64,000 bases of DNA from DATJLY01 sp035604615 (GTDB lineage: Bacteria; Pseudomonadota; Alphaproteobacteria; ATCC43930; CGMCC-115725), in assembly GCA_035604615.1 (NCBI GenBank), contig DATNID010000043.1, positions 62,001-126,000 of the forward strand, in the 5' to 3' direction. The position numbers and the translations under genes are program-made. Numbering within the stretch: the stretch's first letter is position 1; every line of letters starts with the position of its first letter. Positions 43,427-52,571 of the stretch are shown one piece after another. The notes under the pieces are model-generated. The model did no database searches, was not told the origin of the DNA, and was given only the letters and a program-made list of their open reading frames with translations.

Positions 43427-43711
43427 ATGCCCTTTTTCAGCTTCCCGGAGGACGCGCGCTGGAATCCGGACTCCGAATCGGTCGAGTTCAGCGTCGCGCT
43501 CGGCGACTATGAGGGCACCGTGCGGGTCGCGCGCGCCGTGTTCCGCGGCATGGTGGGACAGTCCGTGTCGGGAGAGAAATGTCTCGAACATTATCACTTG
43601 AATCGCACGCAATTCGAGCGCGCGGTCGAGGAAAAGCTGCGCCGCAGGGAGCTCGCCGGGGACGGCAATGTCGATTTGACTGGACGCGATCTGCGGCGCG
43701 CCGGCGCTTGA
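43427..43711 (+). CDS. DUF1488-like hypothetical protein
   Basis: 94 residues from MPFFSFPEDARWNPDSESVEFSVALGDYEGTVRVARAVF, which resembles short alphaproteobacterial proteins annotated DUF1488. The later part HYHLNRTQFERAVEEKLRRRELAGDGNVDLTGRDLRR is helical and charged. An in-frame ATG at 43349 would add 26 residues with no similar sequence; neither start has a strong ribosome-binding site. Function unknown. Confidence 0.6.
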   Translation: MPFFSFPEDARWNPDSESVEFSVALGDYEGTVRVARAVFRGMVGQSVSGEKCLEHYHLNRTQFERAVEEKLRRRELAGDGNVDLTGRDLRRAGA

Positions 43712-43723
43712 ACGAGATCGGCG

Positions 43724-44242
43724 TCACGGCGCCGGCATCACGGCAGCGATCACCTTGCGCTTGTGCTGAAGCGTGTCGGCCCGGCTGGAGATGCGCAGCT
43801 CGAGCTTGATCCTCCCCCGGCGCCACCCTTGCGGCGGGAACAGATGAAAGTGCAGCGTCTGCGCGTCGCTCGGATATTCCTTGCCGGCCGACAGTCTGGT
43901 CTTTCCCCGCGCGTCGATCACCGCCGATATGTTGACATGCGGAGAATAGCTCGGGACGGAAGCGGCATCGCCGTGATCGATCGCCACGCCCATTCCCTTC
44001 GGGCGCAGCACCCGGCCCGACACGATCTCGGGTGTCTCCGCCAGCCGGTTCCGCACCGCGATTTCGACGGAGATCGCGCCGTCGCCGCGCCACGCGAAGG
44101 AAGGCGCCATCACCGGCGCCCGACCCAGCAACTCGTGACGATAGCTGCGCCAGGCGGCATAGCCGGCGCTGCACAGGATCAGCATCACCGCGCCGGCGAC
44201 GATCGCCGTCGTCACATCCGTCCACTCGAAGTCAAACGGCAC
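43724..44242 (-). CDS. single-pass membrane protein of unknown function
   Basis: 172 residues from a GTG (VPFDFEWTDVTTAIVAG). A membrane helix covers about residues 9-30, then a beta-rich domain with SVEIAVRNRLAETPEIVSGRVLRP and RIKLELRISSRADTLQ. The Pro/basic C-terminus ends near the stop of the DUF1488-like gene (convergent, 12 bp apart). Topology suggests one helix with an outside domain. Divergent to the LVIVD gene; 67 bp between starts. Confidence 0.55.
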   Translation of the reverse strand: MPFDFEWTDVTTAIVAGAVMLILCSAGYAAWRSYRHELLGRAPVMAPSFAWRGDGAISVEIAVRNRLAETPEIVSGRVLRPKGMGVAIDHGDAASVPSYSPHVNISAVIDARGKTRLSAGKEYPSDAQTLHFHLFPPQGWRRGRIKLELRISSRADTLQHKRKVIAAVMPAP

Positions 44243-44309
44243 GCCGCGTCTCCGGCCGACTCGTTGGCGATGACAGGGGCACTCTAACCAAAGTAGGATC
44301 AGGGGCAAT

Positions 44310-45557
44310 ATGACGAGCGATCTTCCGCCCGGCGCGAGTTTCAGCCGCAATCTCGACGTGGTGGGTTACAGCGATCTCGAAGGCCGCCCGGCCTTCAAGC
44401 TCGCGCTCCATCGCGCCGGTGGCCGCTGGTATCTCTATACGGGAACGATGTGGCATCCAGGCTTGAACATCGTCGAGGTCACCGATCCGACAAGACCCCG
44501 CTTCGTCCGCTTCATCGCGGGGCCCGCCAATACCTGGACGCTCCAAGTGCAGATCGCCGAGGGCCGAATGATCACCTCGTTCGAGCGCATCGCGCCCGGC
44601 TGGGGCGACACGCCGGGCATGGGCTTCGAGGAAGGATTCCTGGTCTGGGACCTGTCGGACCCGGAGGATCCGAAACGCCTTGGCCACTTCAAGACCGGCG
44701 GCAGCGGCACGCACCGCAACTACTATGACGGCGGACGCTATGTCTACGCGACCGGCCTGCCGCAAGGCTATGACGGGCATATCCTCCAGATCGTGGACAT
44801 CGACGATCCGACCCACCCGGTCGAAATCTCGCGCTGGTGGCGCAAAGGGCAATGGACGGCAGGCGGCGAGAGCGGCGTCACGCACGGCACTGCGCTTCAC
44901 GGCGGCGCCCATGTGCGCGGCGACCGGGCCTATCTCCCCTACAGCGCCGGGGGCTTCGTCATTCTCGACATCGCCGATCCGCGCAAGCCCGCGCTGGTGA
45001 GCGATCTGGCGTTCTCGCCGCCGTTCCAGTCCTTCATCGCCGTCCACACCGCGCTTCCGCTCACGGAGCGCGAGTTGGTGGTGGTGAATTCGGAAGCGAT
45101 CGCCGAGAACTGCAACGAGCCCCTGGGCTATGCCGGGATCGTCGACATCAAGGACGAGACGCATCCGCGCCTGATGTCGCTGTTCCCGCTGCCGCGCCCG
45201 CCGGAGGGCGCGCCCTACCGGAACTTCTGCGAGAAGGGCGGCCGGTTCGGCCCGCACAATCAGCACCAGTGGCAGTACCAGGACATCCTGCTGCAAGACG
45301 AGACCCTGGTGTTCCTGACCTATTTCAATGCGGGCTTGCGCGTCTTCGACATCTCGGACGAGCGCTTGCCGCGCGAGATCGCCTATTTCGTGCCGCCCGA
45401 TCCGGCGGTGCGCCGCGGCGCCCTGCCGAGGACGAGGCTCGTCGCGCAGACCGAAGACGTGCTGGTGGACGCGCGCGGCTTCATCTACATCTCGGACAAG
45501 AACCACGGCGTCTATGTGCTGCGCCTGGACCGGGAGGCGTCGGCAAAAAGCAAGTGA
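44310..45557 (+). CDS. LVIVD-repeat beta-propeller protein
   Basis: 415 residues, no signal peptide. At least five repeats of the LVIVD type are visible: LNIVEVTDPTRPRFVRFI, FLVWDLSDPEDPKRLGHF, LQIVDIDDPTHPVEISRWW, FVILDIADPRKPALVSDLAF, GIVDIKDETHPRLMSLF and LRVFDISDERLPREIAYF. These form a propeller, here probably cytoplasmic or exported by an unrecognised route. Function unknown. The final codon overlaps the MFS gene start by GTGA, so the two are translated together. Confidence 0.8.
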   Translation: MTSDLPPGASFSRNLDVVGYSDLEGRPAFKLALHRAGGRWYLYTGTMWHPGLNIVEVTDPTRPRFVRFIAGPANTWTLQVQIAEGRMITSFERIAPGWGDTPGMGFEEGFLVWDLSDPEDPKRLGHFKTGGSGTHRNYYDGGRYVYATGLPQGYDGHILQIVDIDDPTHPVEISRWWRKGQWTAGGESGVTHGTALHGGAHVRGDRAYLPYSAGGFVILDIADPRKPALVSDLAFSPPFQSFIAVHTALPLTERELVVVNSEAIAENCNEPLGYAGIVDIKDETHPRLMSLFPLPRPPEGAPYRNFCEKGGRFGPHNQHQWQYQDILLQDETLVFLTYFNAGLRVFDISDERLPREIAYFVPPDPAVRRGALPRTRLVAQTEDVLVDARGFIYISDKNHGVYVLRLDREASAKSK

Positions 45558-47089
45558 CCCAACTCGAAGTACCGAAAGCGAGCGATCGCGCGCCTGCTCC
45601 CGCCCCGGCCGCGCTCGCCGAGGGGCCGATCGCCGCCGGCGCCACGCGTCGCTTCTGGATCGTGACCGCGACCGTGGTGTTGATCTTCATGACCGGCGTC
45701 GAGGGGACGGTGATCGCGACCGCGATGCCCACGATCGTCGCGCAGCTCGGCGGGTTCGACCTCTTCAGCTGGGTCTTCAGCGCCTATTTCCTGAGCCAGG
45801 GCGTCACCATTCCGATCTATGGGCGGCTCGCGGACCTCTTTGGGCGCAAGCGCGTGCTGTTCTTCGGCCTATCGCTGTTCCTGATCGGCACGATTTTGTG
45901 CGGCTTCGCGCCGAACATGCTGATGCTGGTGGTCTTCCGCGTCGTGCAGGGGATCGGCGCCGGCGCGGTGCAGCCGATCAACCAGACCATCATCGGCGAC
46001 CTCTATCCGCCGGCGATGCGGGCGCGCATGTCGGGGTTCTTCTCGAGCGTGTGGGGCGTCGCCGCCATCGTCGGGCCCGTCCTCGGCGCCGTCGTGATCG
46101 CGCATCTCGGCTGGAACTGGGTGTTCTGGGTCACGGTGCCGGTCGGCGTCGCCGCGTTCCTGCTGCTGCAATTCGCGCTCGACGAGCGCATCCAGCGGCG
46201 CGCGCACCGGATCGACTATCTCGGCGCCGCGCTGATGGCGATGGGTCTCGGCGCCCTGATGCTCGCCTTCATCCAGGCGACGGCGCTGGGGCTCGGCAAT
46301 TTCCTGTTGCTGCTGGCGGCGGCCGCGGCGACGCTGACGCTGTTCCTGTTCCAGGAGCGGCGCGCGAGCGAGCCGATCCTGCCGCTCGGGCTGTGGCGTA
46401 ACCGCATCCTCGCCACCGGCAATATCGGTTGCTTCGGCGTGGGCGCCGTGGTCATGGCCAGCACCACGGTGCTTCCCGCCTACATCCAGGGCGTGATGGG
46501 CCGCAGCCCGCTCGTCGCCGGCTATGCGCTGGCGATCAGCTCGGTGACGTGGATCGCCGGGTCGTGGATGGGCGGCCGGCTTATGCTGCGGCGCTCCTAT
46601 CGCACCGCGACGGTGATCGGCGGGCTTTTCCTGATGAGCGGCATGGCAATGCTGATCGCGCTCGACCCCGAGCGCGGCCCCGTCTGGGCCGCCACCGGCA
46701 CGTCGCTCGTCGGCATCGGCATGGGCCTCACCCAGAACACATATACGGTCGCTGTGCAAAGCGCCGTCGAATGGAATCAGCGCGGCACCGCCACGTCGCT
46801 CATCGCGTTCAGCCGCATGCTGGGCCAGACCATCGGCACCGCGGTCTATGGCGGCGTCGTCAATCTCTCGCTCGCGGGCCTGCTCGGCGCCAACGCGGTC
46901 AGCCGCATCATGGACCCCGCGCTGCGCCAGAACTTGGCGCCGGCCGAGGTCGGGCCGGCGATGCTCGCGGTCGCGGGCGCCGTCCGCAACGTCTACCTCG
47001 TGGCGGGAGCGTTCGCGCTGGTGGTATTGGTGGCGGGCTTGTCGCTGCCGAAGGGACTGAGCCCGACGCGGAAGGCGGGCGGGCGCTAA
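45554..47089 (+). CDS. MFS multidrug transporter (DHA2-like)
   Basis: 511 residues from a GTG. About 14 membrane helices can be placed between residues 32 and 500. TGVEGTVIATAMPTIVAQLGG is the DHA2 motif with the acidic residue in helix 1, and YGRLADLFGRKRVL is MFS motif A. EPILPLGLWRNRILATGNI is typical of the DHA2 drug:H+ antiporters. Coupled to the LVIVD-propeller gene. Confidence 0.88.
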   Translation: MTQLEVPKASDRAPAPAPAALAEGPIAAGATRRFWIVTATVVLIFMTGVEGTVIATAMPTIVAQLGGFDLFSWVFSAYFLSQGVTIPIYGRLADLFGRKRVLFFGLSLFLIGTILCGFAPNMLMLVVFRVVQGIGAGAVQPINQTIIGDLYPPAMRARMSGFFSSVWGVAAIVGPVLGAVVIAHLGWNWVFWVTVPVGVAAFLLLQFALDERIQRRAHRIDYLGAALMAMGLGALMLAFIQATALGLGNFLLLLAAAAATLTLFLFQERRASEPILPLGLWRNRILATGNIGCFGVGAVVMASTTVLPAYIQGVMGRSPLVAGYALAISSVTWIAGSWMGGRLMLRRSYRTATVIGGLFLMSGMAMLIALDPERGPVWAATGTSLVGIGMGLTQNTYTVAVQSAVEWNQRGTATSLIAFSRMLGQTIGTAVYGGVVNLSLAGLLGANAVSRIMDPALRQNLAPAEVGPAMLAVAGAVRNVYLVAGAFALVVLVAGLSLPKGLSPTRKAGGR

Positions 47090-47120
47090 CGCGACCCGCC
47101 CGTGCTTGATGGAGGCGCAC

Positions 47121-48137
47121 ATGGACCACAGAGATTTTCCGAACCGCCCGCCGCGCCAATTCGCGCTCATGCTGTGCGTCGCGCTCGCAAGCCTGGCACC
47201 CGCGTCGGCCGAGGGGATCAAGGTCGGCATCCTCAAGGTCGGCTCGTCCGGCCCCGTCTACCTGGCGCAGGATCACGGCGACTTCGCCGCCGAGGGTTTG
47301 ACGGCGGAGCTCGTCAACTTCGAATCCGGTCAGGCCGTCGCCGTGGCCGTGGTCGCGGGCGAACTCGACATGGGCGTCACCGGCCTCACCGCCAGCCTCT
47401 ACAACCTGGCGGCGCACGGCGACATGCGCGTGCTGGCGGGGCTGCACCGCGAGGCGCGGGGATTCCGGATGCTGGGCTATGTCGCATCGAAGCGCGCCGT
47501 CGATGCCGGTCTGACCTCGCTCAAGGACATTCCCGGGCACTCGATGGCGATCACGACGGTCGGCTCCACCACGCATTACGCGGTCGGGCTATTGGCGGAA
47601 AAATACGGCTATCCGATCGAAAGCGTGAAGATCATGCCGGTGCAGACCATCTCCAACAGCGTGGCCGTCGTGGTCGGCGGCCAGGCGGACGTGGGGATGA
47701 TCCCCAGCACGCTGACGCCGCGGATGGTCGAGGAGAGCGGCGCGAAGGTTCTCGGCTGGGTCGGCGACGAGACGCCGTGGCAGATCGGCTCGGTGTTCGT
47801 TGCGACCAAGACCGCCGACGACCGGCGCGACATGCTGGTGCGGTTCCTGCGCGCCTTGAAGAAGGGCGCGCAGGAATATCACGCCGCCTTCATCGGCCCC
47901 AACGAAGAGCGCAAGGACGGCCCGACGGCGCCGGAAGCGCTTGCCGTCATCGGCAAGTATGTCGGCGAAAAGCCGGAACGGCTCGAACTCGAGCTGCCTT
48001 ACGTCGATCCGGACCTGCGCATCGACCTCAAGGACGTTCGCCACCAGATCGCATGGTACAAGGCGCAAGGCATGATCAAGGGCGACGTTACCGCCGAGAG
48101 CCTGGTCGACATGCGCTACGCCGTCCCGTTGCCGTGA
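47121..48137 (+). CDS. NMT1/THI5-like ABC substrate-binding protein, exported
   Basis: 338 residues. A signal peptide (RQFALMLCVALASLAPASAE) precedes EGIKVGILKVGSSGPVYLAQDHGDFAAEGLTAELVNFESGQAVAVAVVAGELDMGVTGLTA, the SsuA/TauA-like fold. MAITTVGSTTHYAVGLLAEKYGYPIE is the second lobe. The start at MDHRDFPN has GGAGG upstream. No ABC permease or ATPase is adjacent, and it faces a convergent MFS gene 4 bp from its stop. Confidence 0.83.
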   Translation: MDHRDFPNRPPRQFALMLCVALASLAPASAEGIKVGILKVGSSGPVYLAQDHGDFAAEGLTAELVNFESGQAVAVAVVAGELDMGVTGLTASLYNLAAHGDMRVLAGLHREARGFRMLGYVASKRAVDAGLTSLKDIPGHSMAITTVGSTTHYAVGLLAEKYGYPIESVKIMPVQTISNSVAVVVGGQADVGMIPSTLTPRMVEESGAKVLGWVGDETPWQIGSVFVATKTADDRRDMLVRFLRALKKGAQEYHAAFIGPNEERKDGPTAPEALAVIGKYVGEKPERLELELPYVDPDLRIDLKDVRHQIAWYKAQGMIKGDVTAESLVDMRYAVPLP

Positions 48138-48141
48138 GATT

Positions 48142-49422
48142 TCACGTGGCCGTCGGGGCCATGGCGAGACCGCGCTCGAACCGCAAGAGCGTGATGGCGA
48201 TCGCCGACACCGTCAGCATCACCGCGACGAAGGTGAATCCGGGCGCGAAGCTGCCGGTCATGTCCTTCAGGATGCCGACGATCAGCGGGCTGATGGCGGC
48301 GCCACAGATGCCGATCGAGTTGACGAGCGCGATGCCGGCGGCGCGTGCCTCGGGCGGCAGCATCGCCGCCGAAGCCGGCAGCGACCAGTAGATCGGCAAG
48401 GCGCAATAGGAGCCGACCGCGCTGACGATCACGCCGAGATATTGCAGCTGCGATCCACCGAGCCAGGCAATGACGAGCCACCCGGCCGCGCTCACCAGGA
48501 GCGCGATGCGCAGATGCCACGGCCGCTCGCCGCGCCGGTCGGAGCTTGCGCCCCAGAACGGCATCGCCGCGAAGCACAGCAGCGCCGGGATGGCGATCAG
48601 GACGCCGAGCAGCGAGAAGCTCGCGCCGCCGGCGATCGCGCGCACCACCTGCGGCGTCCATACGCCGTTGGCGCTGAGCGACACGACGAGACCGAAATCG
48701 GCGAGCGCCAGGAGCGCGACATTGCGGTTCGCCAGCAGGCTCAGCATGCTGCGCCGCGGCCCCGTCCCCTGCTCCAGCGCGCGATCCTGCGCGAGCCGCG
48801 CCTCGAGCGCCGCCTTTTCCTTCGCGCTGAGCCACTTGGCATTTGCTGGCCGGTCATCGAGATAGAAATAGACCACCAGGCCCAGCAGCACCGCCGGCAG
48901 GCCCTCGAGCAGGAAGAGCCAGCGCCAACCAGCCAGCCCCAGCGTTCCGTTCATGCCCATGATCAATCCCGAGAGGGTCGAGACGAAGGCGGTGGTGAGC
49001 GGCTGCGCCATCATGAATAGCGCCGTCGCCCGCGCGCGGTAGGAGCGCGGGAACCAGAAGGTCATGTAGAGCAGGATGCCGGGAAAGAACCCCGCCTCGG
49101 CGATGCCGACCAACGCGCGGATGCCGTAAAGGGAATAGGGTCCGACCGCGAGCATGGTCGCCGACGCCGCGATGCCGATGGTGATCATGATGCGCGCGAT
49201 CCAGATCCTGGCGCCGAACCGCGCCAGCATCAGGTTGCTCGGGATCTCGCACAGGATGTAGCCAGCATAGAACACCGTCGTCGACATGCCGAACATCGAC
49301 GCAGTGAGGCCGAGGTCGCGGTTCATGGTCAAGGCGGCGAAGCCCGTGTTGCCGCGATCGATGAAGGCGGCGACATGGAGCGCGAAGACGATCCAGACGA
49401 TGCGCCGGAACGTCTTGCGCAT
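48142..49422 (-). CDS. MFS transporter (anion:cation symporter type)
   Basis: 426 residues with twelve predicted helices. AAFIDRGNTGFAALTMNRDLGLTASMFGM is the D-R-x-N-x-x motif of the ACS family after the first helix, followed by FYAGYILCEIPSNLMLARFGARIWIARIMI. YFYLDDRPANAKWLSAKEKAALEARLA is the cytoplasmic loop common in that family. Likely importer of an organic anion, perhaps a substrate of the neighbouring catabolic genes. Confidence 0.85.
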   Translation of the reverse strand: MRKTFRRIVWIVFALHVAAFIDRGNTGFAALTMNRDLGLTASMFGMSTTVFYAGYILCEIPSNLMLARFGARIWIARIMITIGIAASATMLAVGPYSLYGIRALVGIAEAGFFPGILLYMTFWFPRSYRARATALFMMAQPLTTAFVSTLSGLIMGMNGTLGLAGWRWLFLLEGLPAVLLGLVVYFYLDDRPANAKWLSAKEKAALEARLAQDRALEQGTGPRRSMLSLLANRNVALLALADFGLVVSLSANGVWTPQVVRAIAGGASFSLLGVLIAIPALLCFAAMPFWGASSDRRGERPWHLRIALLVSAAGWLVIAWLGGSQLQYLGVIVSAVGSYCALPIYWSLPASAAMLPPEARAAGIALVNSIGICGAAISPLIVGILKDMTGSFAPGFTFVAVMLTVSAIAITLLRFERGLAMAPTAT

Positions 49423-49656
49423 GACGGTATCGTCGGCGGCGCGCGGCGAGGTCCATCCAATCCCCCTCGCGTGATGGAACCGCTGCGATCTATAGGTCAG
49501 GTCGGCGGATTTGCCGACACGTCTTTCGACCGCCGCCCCACCAGGCCCGGCTTCACGAAATCGCGCCCCGTCAGTGGCGAAACTTGCGCGGCAAGCTCAA
49601 ATGCGACTTCGATCGTCACCCATCGCTTGTCACGGAGTCCCGGAGCGCCAACATCA

Positions 49657-50292
49657 TCATTTTGCGGGTGCCGCATCGGCCGATGTCACGGCAAGCTTGC
49701 CGCGCAGCGCAGGAATGAGAGCGGCCACCTGCCCCCCGCTCCGCTGGATCGCCGTCGCGATTTGCTCGCGATACGACAGCGCCATGCTGACGCCGGATAC
49801 GATGATATCCGTGATCTTGAGACCATTCGGCGTCGTTATGACCCGCCATTCGATCAAGGTCGGCGGGTCGCCATCGTCGTGAGAAAAACTGGTAGCGACG
49901 ATCGTGATGTTCTCGCCTTCGGTGCGCACTGTCGTCGCCGCAGCGATTGGTCCGTTATACGCGTTGATTCGGTCCGCATTACCTTCGATGACATAGTCCT
50001 CGAAAACACGTGCGAACTCTTGGCGCACGTCATCCGGGGTCGTCTGCCAATTGCGGCCGAGCACGTAGCGCACAATCGTCGGAAAATCGAAGTCCTCATC
50101 CACCAGCGCGTGAAAGCGCTGCTGCCGGTCTGCCGGCGACAACTCCGCGTTCTTGAGCATTTGACGCGCCTGATGGTCAAAGGCAGTGACCAATGCAGCC
50201 GGATCGGCGACTGCGGCATGCGACAGAAGGCAGAAGGCCATGATGACGCTCGCCGTGACGCCGCGCCGGCCGATCGATATTCGAACGCGCAT
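49657..50292 (-). CDS. MlaC/Ttg2D-like phospholipid-binding periplasmic protein
   Basis: 211 residues with a signal peptide (GRRGVTASVIMAFCLLSHAAVA). FDFPTIVRYVLGRNWQTTPDDVRQEFARVFEDYVI is the MlaC hallmark. MlaC moves phospholipids between outer membrane and the MlaFEDB complex. The rest of the mla operon is not in the window, so this is an isolated copy. The start at MRVRISIG was chosen over an in-frame Met 17 codons upstream because the signal peptide begins there. A regulon box lies 75 bp upstream. Confidence 0.82.
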   Translation of the reverse strand: MRVRISIGRRGVTASVIMAFCLLSHAAVADPAALVTAFDHQARQMLKNAELSPADRQQRFHALVDEDFDFPTIVRYVLGRNWQTTPDDVRQEFARVFEDYVIEGNADRINAYNGPIAAATTVRTEGENITIVATSFSHDDGDPPTLIEWRVITTPNGLKITDIIVSGVSMALSYREQIATAIQRSGGQVAALIPALRGKLAVTSADAAPAK

Positions 50293-50339
50293 GGTTTGTC
50301 GCCTCACATGGAAATGCCATCTTCGTCCGACGAAGTTCG

Positions 50340-50385
50340 ACAATGACGGGCAGCGGGTTAGCCACGATAGGCTCGGAAACTACTC
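50340..50385 (-). promoter_or_regulatory. regulon box 1 with -10 element
   Basis: Box GAGTAGTTTCCGAGCCTA at 50368-50385 (minus) and -10-like CATTGT at 50340-50345. Predicted start of transcription about 50333, roughly 40 bp before the MlaC-like ATG. The box TAG is also the stop codon of the upstream lipoprotein gene. Confidence 0.7.
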
Positions 50386-50625
50386 GGATGCCGTCGGCTC
50401 GATCTCGTTGCGGTCGACCGCGTCGGCCACCTTGCCGACGATTATCAGATGTTTCGCGACACGGTCGGGTCTGTCGCTGTCGAATCCACCGATCAACGCG
50501 GCATCGAGCGCGTCGGCGTGTGTCAATTCGCGGCCGGTACCGGCGCGATCTCCGCTGGTGCTGCCGCACGCGTCCAGCGCGAAGAGCACGAGAACCAGCG
50601 CGGCCGACGAGGCCAATCGTTTCAC
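50380..50625 (-). CDS. small lipoprotein
   Basis: 81 residues from a GTG with GGGAG upstream. Signal peptide KRLASSAALVLVLFALDAC with the lipobox LDAC gives an acylated Cys. The mature part is short and has RVAKHLIIVGKVADAVDRNE. No family recognised. It has its own box upstream and its stop codon lies inside box 1 of the next gene, so the two genes are compactly arranged. Confidence 0.65.
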   Translation of the reverse strand: MKRLASSAALVLVLFALDACGSTSGDRAGTGRELTHADALDAALIGGFDSDRPDRVAKHLIIVGKVADAVDRNEIEPTASE

Positions 50626-50696
50626 GGTCCGTCTCCCGGCGGTGAAAACTCTAAACGCCTGCACGTGGGCATAGCTCATTCACTTCGAACGCAAAC

Positions 50697-50742
50697 ATCC
50701 TAGCGTCGCGCAAATCGACAACGGTAGGATCGGAATCTACCT
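50697..50742 (-). promoter_or_regulatory. regulon box 2 with -10 element
   Basis: Box AGGTAGATTCCGATCCTA at 50725-50742 (minus) and -10 TAGGAT at 50697-50702, about 72 bp before the lipoprotein start at 50625. Shares a ~270-bp divergent region with box 3. Confidence 0.72.
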
Positions 50743-50836
50743 AGAGCGGATTTTCCGCGCGGCCGGTTGCGGTCGCGTTACACGCGAAACAGACCCCATC
50801 CACCGCGGAGATGGACGTCGAACGCCGTTGGCCGCT

Positions 50837-50881
50837 GAGTAGTTTCCGTCTCTGTGACAAAGGACTGCCGGCGGATAGGGT
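50837..50881 (+). promoter_or_regulatory. regulon box 3 with -10 element
   Basis: Box GAGTAGTTTCCGTCTCTG at 50837-50854 and -10 TAGGGT at 50876-50881, about 137 bp before the OmpA-like start; the leader is long enough for further control. Confidence 0.72.
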
Positions 50882-51017
50882 GCGATCTGTCAGCTTTCAC
50901 ACACGCTCGTCACGCGAGCGATCGTGAAGCCTATGCCCTTGGTCGGATCTGCGCTCGCGGTTCGGTCACGCCTACATGATCATCCACGCGGGCCGACGAC
51001 ATCAGGAGATTTCACAA

Positions 51018-51842
51018 ATGTCCCGAATTCTTCCCACGTTAGCAGCAACGACGGCGCTGGCACTTGCCACGTTCGCCGTGCCGGCGATTTCAGCCCACGC
51101 AGCGCAGCCTTTCGATGGCACTTGGGTCATCGACGTCCCGTCCGACACCATCAGCGGCGGCGGCGAAGGCGACCCGACATGCCCTGCATTGCGCCTCGTC
51201 GTTCAGGTCACGGACGGTCAATTGTCCGGAAATTTCAAACGTTCTCCTCCCGAAGAGAGCAACGTCATCGCGGACGGCGGCAATGACGCCGAGTCGCGGG
51301 TCGCCGGCAATGTGCGGCCGGATGGCGCCGTGAACGCGCAGTGGCAGAACTTCCACGCGAACGGCAGGTTGCTCGGCCCCGATGCGGGTCTGACCGTCGA
51401 ATCCGAATGCGGACCTCTGCAGGCGACCGCTTGGCGATTGAACGACCAGTCCATCGCCACCGCGTCATCGGGCGGGTCTCAAACCCAGGCCTCTTCGTCC
51501 ACGACGAGGCAAAGCGACGCCTACAACGTCTACTTCCGCTTCGACATGTCCAATCTCACGCCCGAAGCGCAACAGGTCGTCACCGCGGCCGTCAGCTCGA
51601 CCCGTGCGGATCAGACGAGCAGGATCGTACTCGTCGGCAAGGCCGATCTCAGCGGCACGGATCCTTACAACATGGCGCTTTCGCATCGCCGCGCCGATAC
51701 CGTCCGCCACGCCATGGTCGCCGGCGGCGTGCCGAAGGACCGCATCGACGAGCGATGGGTTGGCGATCGCGAGCCTCCGGTTCCGACCGCCGCGGGCGTG
51801 CGCGATGCGCAAAACCGCGTCGTCGAAGTCGCTATCCACTAG
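51018..51842 (+). CDS. OmpA-like C-terminal domain outer-envelope protein
   Basis: 274 residues. Signal peptide TLAATTALALATFAVPAISAHA, then an about 120-residue domain with Cys pairs (TCPALRL; SECGPLQ) of unknown fold, a Ser/Gln-rich linker, and a C-terminal OmpA_C-like domain: VYFRFDMSNLTPEAQQVV, ADLSGTDPYNMALSHRRADTVRHAMVAGGVPKDRI and RVVEVAIH. Probably attaches to peptidoglycan. RBS AGGAG. It is in the boxed island, transcribed from box 3. Confidence 0.8.
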   Translation: MSRILPTLAATTALALATFAVPAISAHAAQPFDGTWVIDVPSDTISGGGEGDPTCPALRLVVQVTDGQLSGNFKRSPPEESNVIADGGNDAESRVAGNVRPDGAVNAQWQNFHANGRLLGPDAGLTVESECGPLQATAWRLNDQSIATASSGGSQTQASSSTTRQSDAYNVYFRFDMSNLTPEAQQVVTAAVSSTRADQTSRIVLVGKADLSGTDPYNMALSHRRADTVRHAMVAGGVPKDRIDERWVGDREPPVPTAAGVRDAQNRVVEVAIH

Positions 51843-51998
51843 GCGAGCCTGGTCTGCAAAGCGCGACAGGCGGCGCCATGGATCGGCGCCGCCTGCATCT
51901 CGGGAATGGCGGCTAACCGCGTGTTTTCCGATTCGATCGTCGCGATCGGCGGCCGGCCGCTTTATGTCATGCAAAAGCGCGGCGAGGCCGCGGTCGCT

Positions 51999-52364
51999 TC
52001 AAGATACGGCAGCGGCGCGAAGCACCCGTTGTATGGCCCTGCCGAGCTCAGCTTCACGAAAGGGCTTCTGAAGCACCTCCGCGCTGGGCCTGAGCCCCGT
52101 AACCCTTGAGATGTCGCCGCTGACGAACACATGCGGAACGTTTCCGGCGCGGAGTATTTCCTCTACGGCCGAGACGCCGCTTCCTTCGCGCAGCCACGCA
52201 TCGACGATCATCAGGTCCGGTCGGCAGCGGACGGCGGCGGCCACGGCATCGGCCTCGGTGGCCTCGATCGCGCAGACGCCGTGGCCCATCGCTGCGAGCA
52301 CCTCGGCGAGCAGAATGCCGATCAAGGCATCGTCCTCCACCACGAGGACGCGCTGTGCTTTCAT
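51999..52364 (-). CDS. stand-alone receiver-domain response regulator
   Basis: 121 residues, one REC domain only. The acidic pair is in VLVVEDDALIG, the phosphoacceptor Asp in LMIVDAWLREG, the conserved Ser/Thr region in VFVSGDIS and the Lys in VLQKPF. Start at MKAQRVLVV overlaps the 31-codon Dps remnant by 4 bp, and its own ribosome-binding site is weak, so coupling is likely. It might receive phosphate from the hybrid kinase at 54.5-59.3 kb; this is a guess from proximity. Confidence 0.8.
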   Translation of the reverse strand: MKAQRVLVVEDDALIGILLAEVLAAMGHGVCAIEATEADAVAAAVRCRPDLMIVDAWLREGSGVSAVEEILRAGNVPHVFVSGDISRVTGLRPSAEVLQKPFREAELGRAIQRVLRAAAVS

Positions 52365-52456
52365 GGGCTCGTTTGCGCCGCCGGCAGGCGCATGTTCAGA
52401 AGCGCCACGGACTGTGTCCGGATGTTTTCGGACAGTGCGTTGCGTGTCGGCTGCAT
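52361..52456 (-). pseudogene. dps: Dps N-terminal remnant (31 codons)
   Basis: Short frame MQPTRNALSENIRTQSVALLNM followed by ten other residues and a stop. Its opening resembles the Dps start, with the helix-forming TRN-x-L-x-EN-x-R and VALLN pattern; the ferritin-like body is missing. It has an AGGA site, lies downstream of box 4 and its TGA overlaps the receiver ATG, so it may now serve as a leader that carries ribosomes into the receiver gene. Confidence 0.6.
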
Positions 52457-52571
52457 GATCCTGATTTCCAGGTTTCGGCATAGGCGGACACTAGCTTCCA
52501 CGCGACGGCAGGGACGGCGCGCCGGACACGACGCGCGGCTTCGGCGGTGGGGTCGTGACCCGCCAATCCCG

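Noticed and set aside
49501..49518. Small hairpin GTCGGC/GCCGAC as terminator
   Set aside because: 6-bp stem with no T tract.
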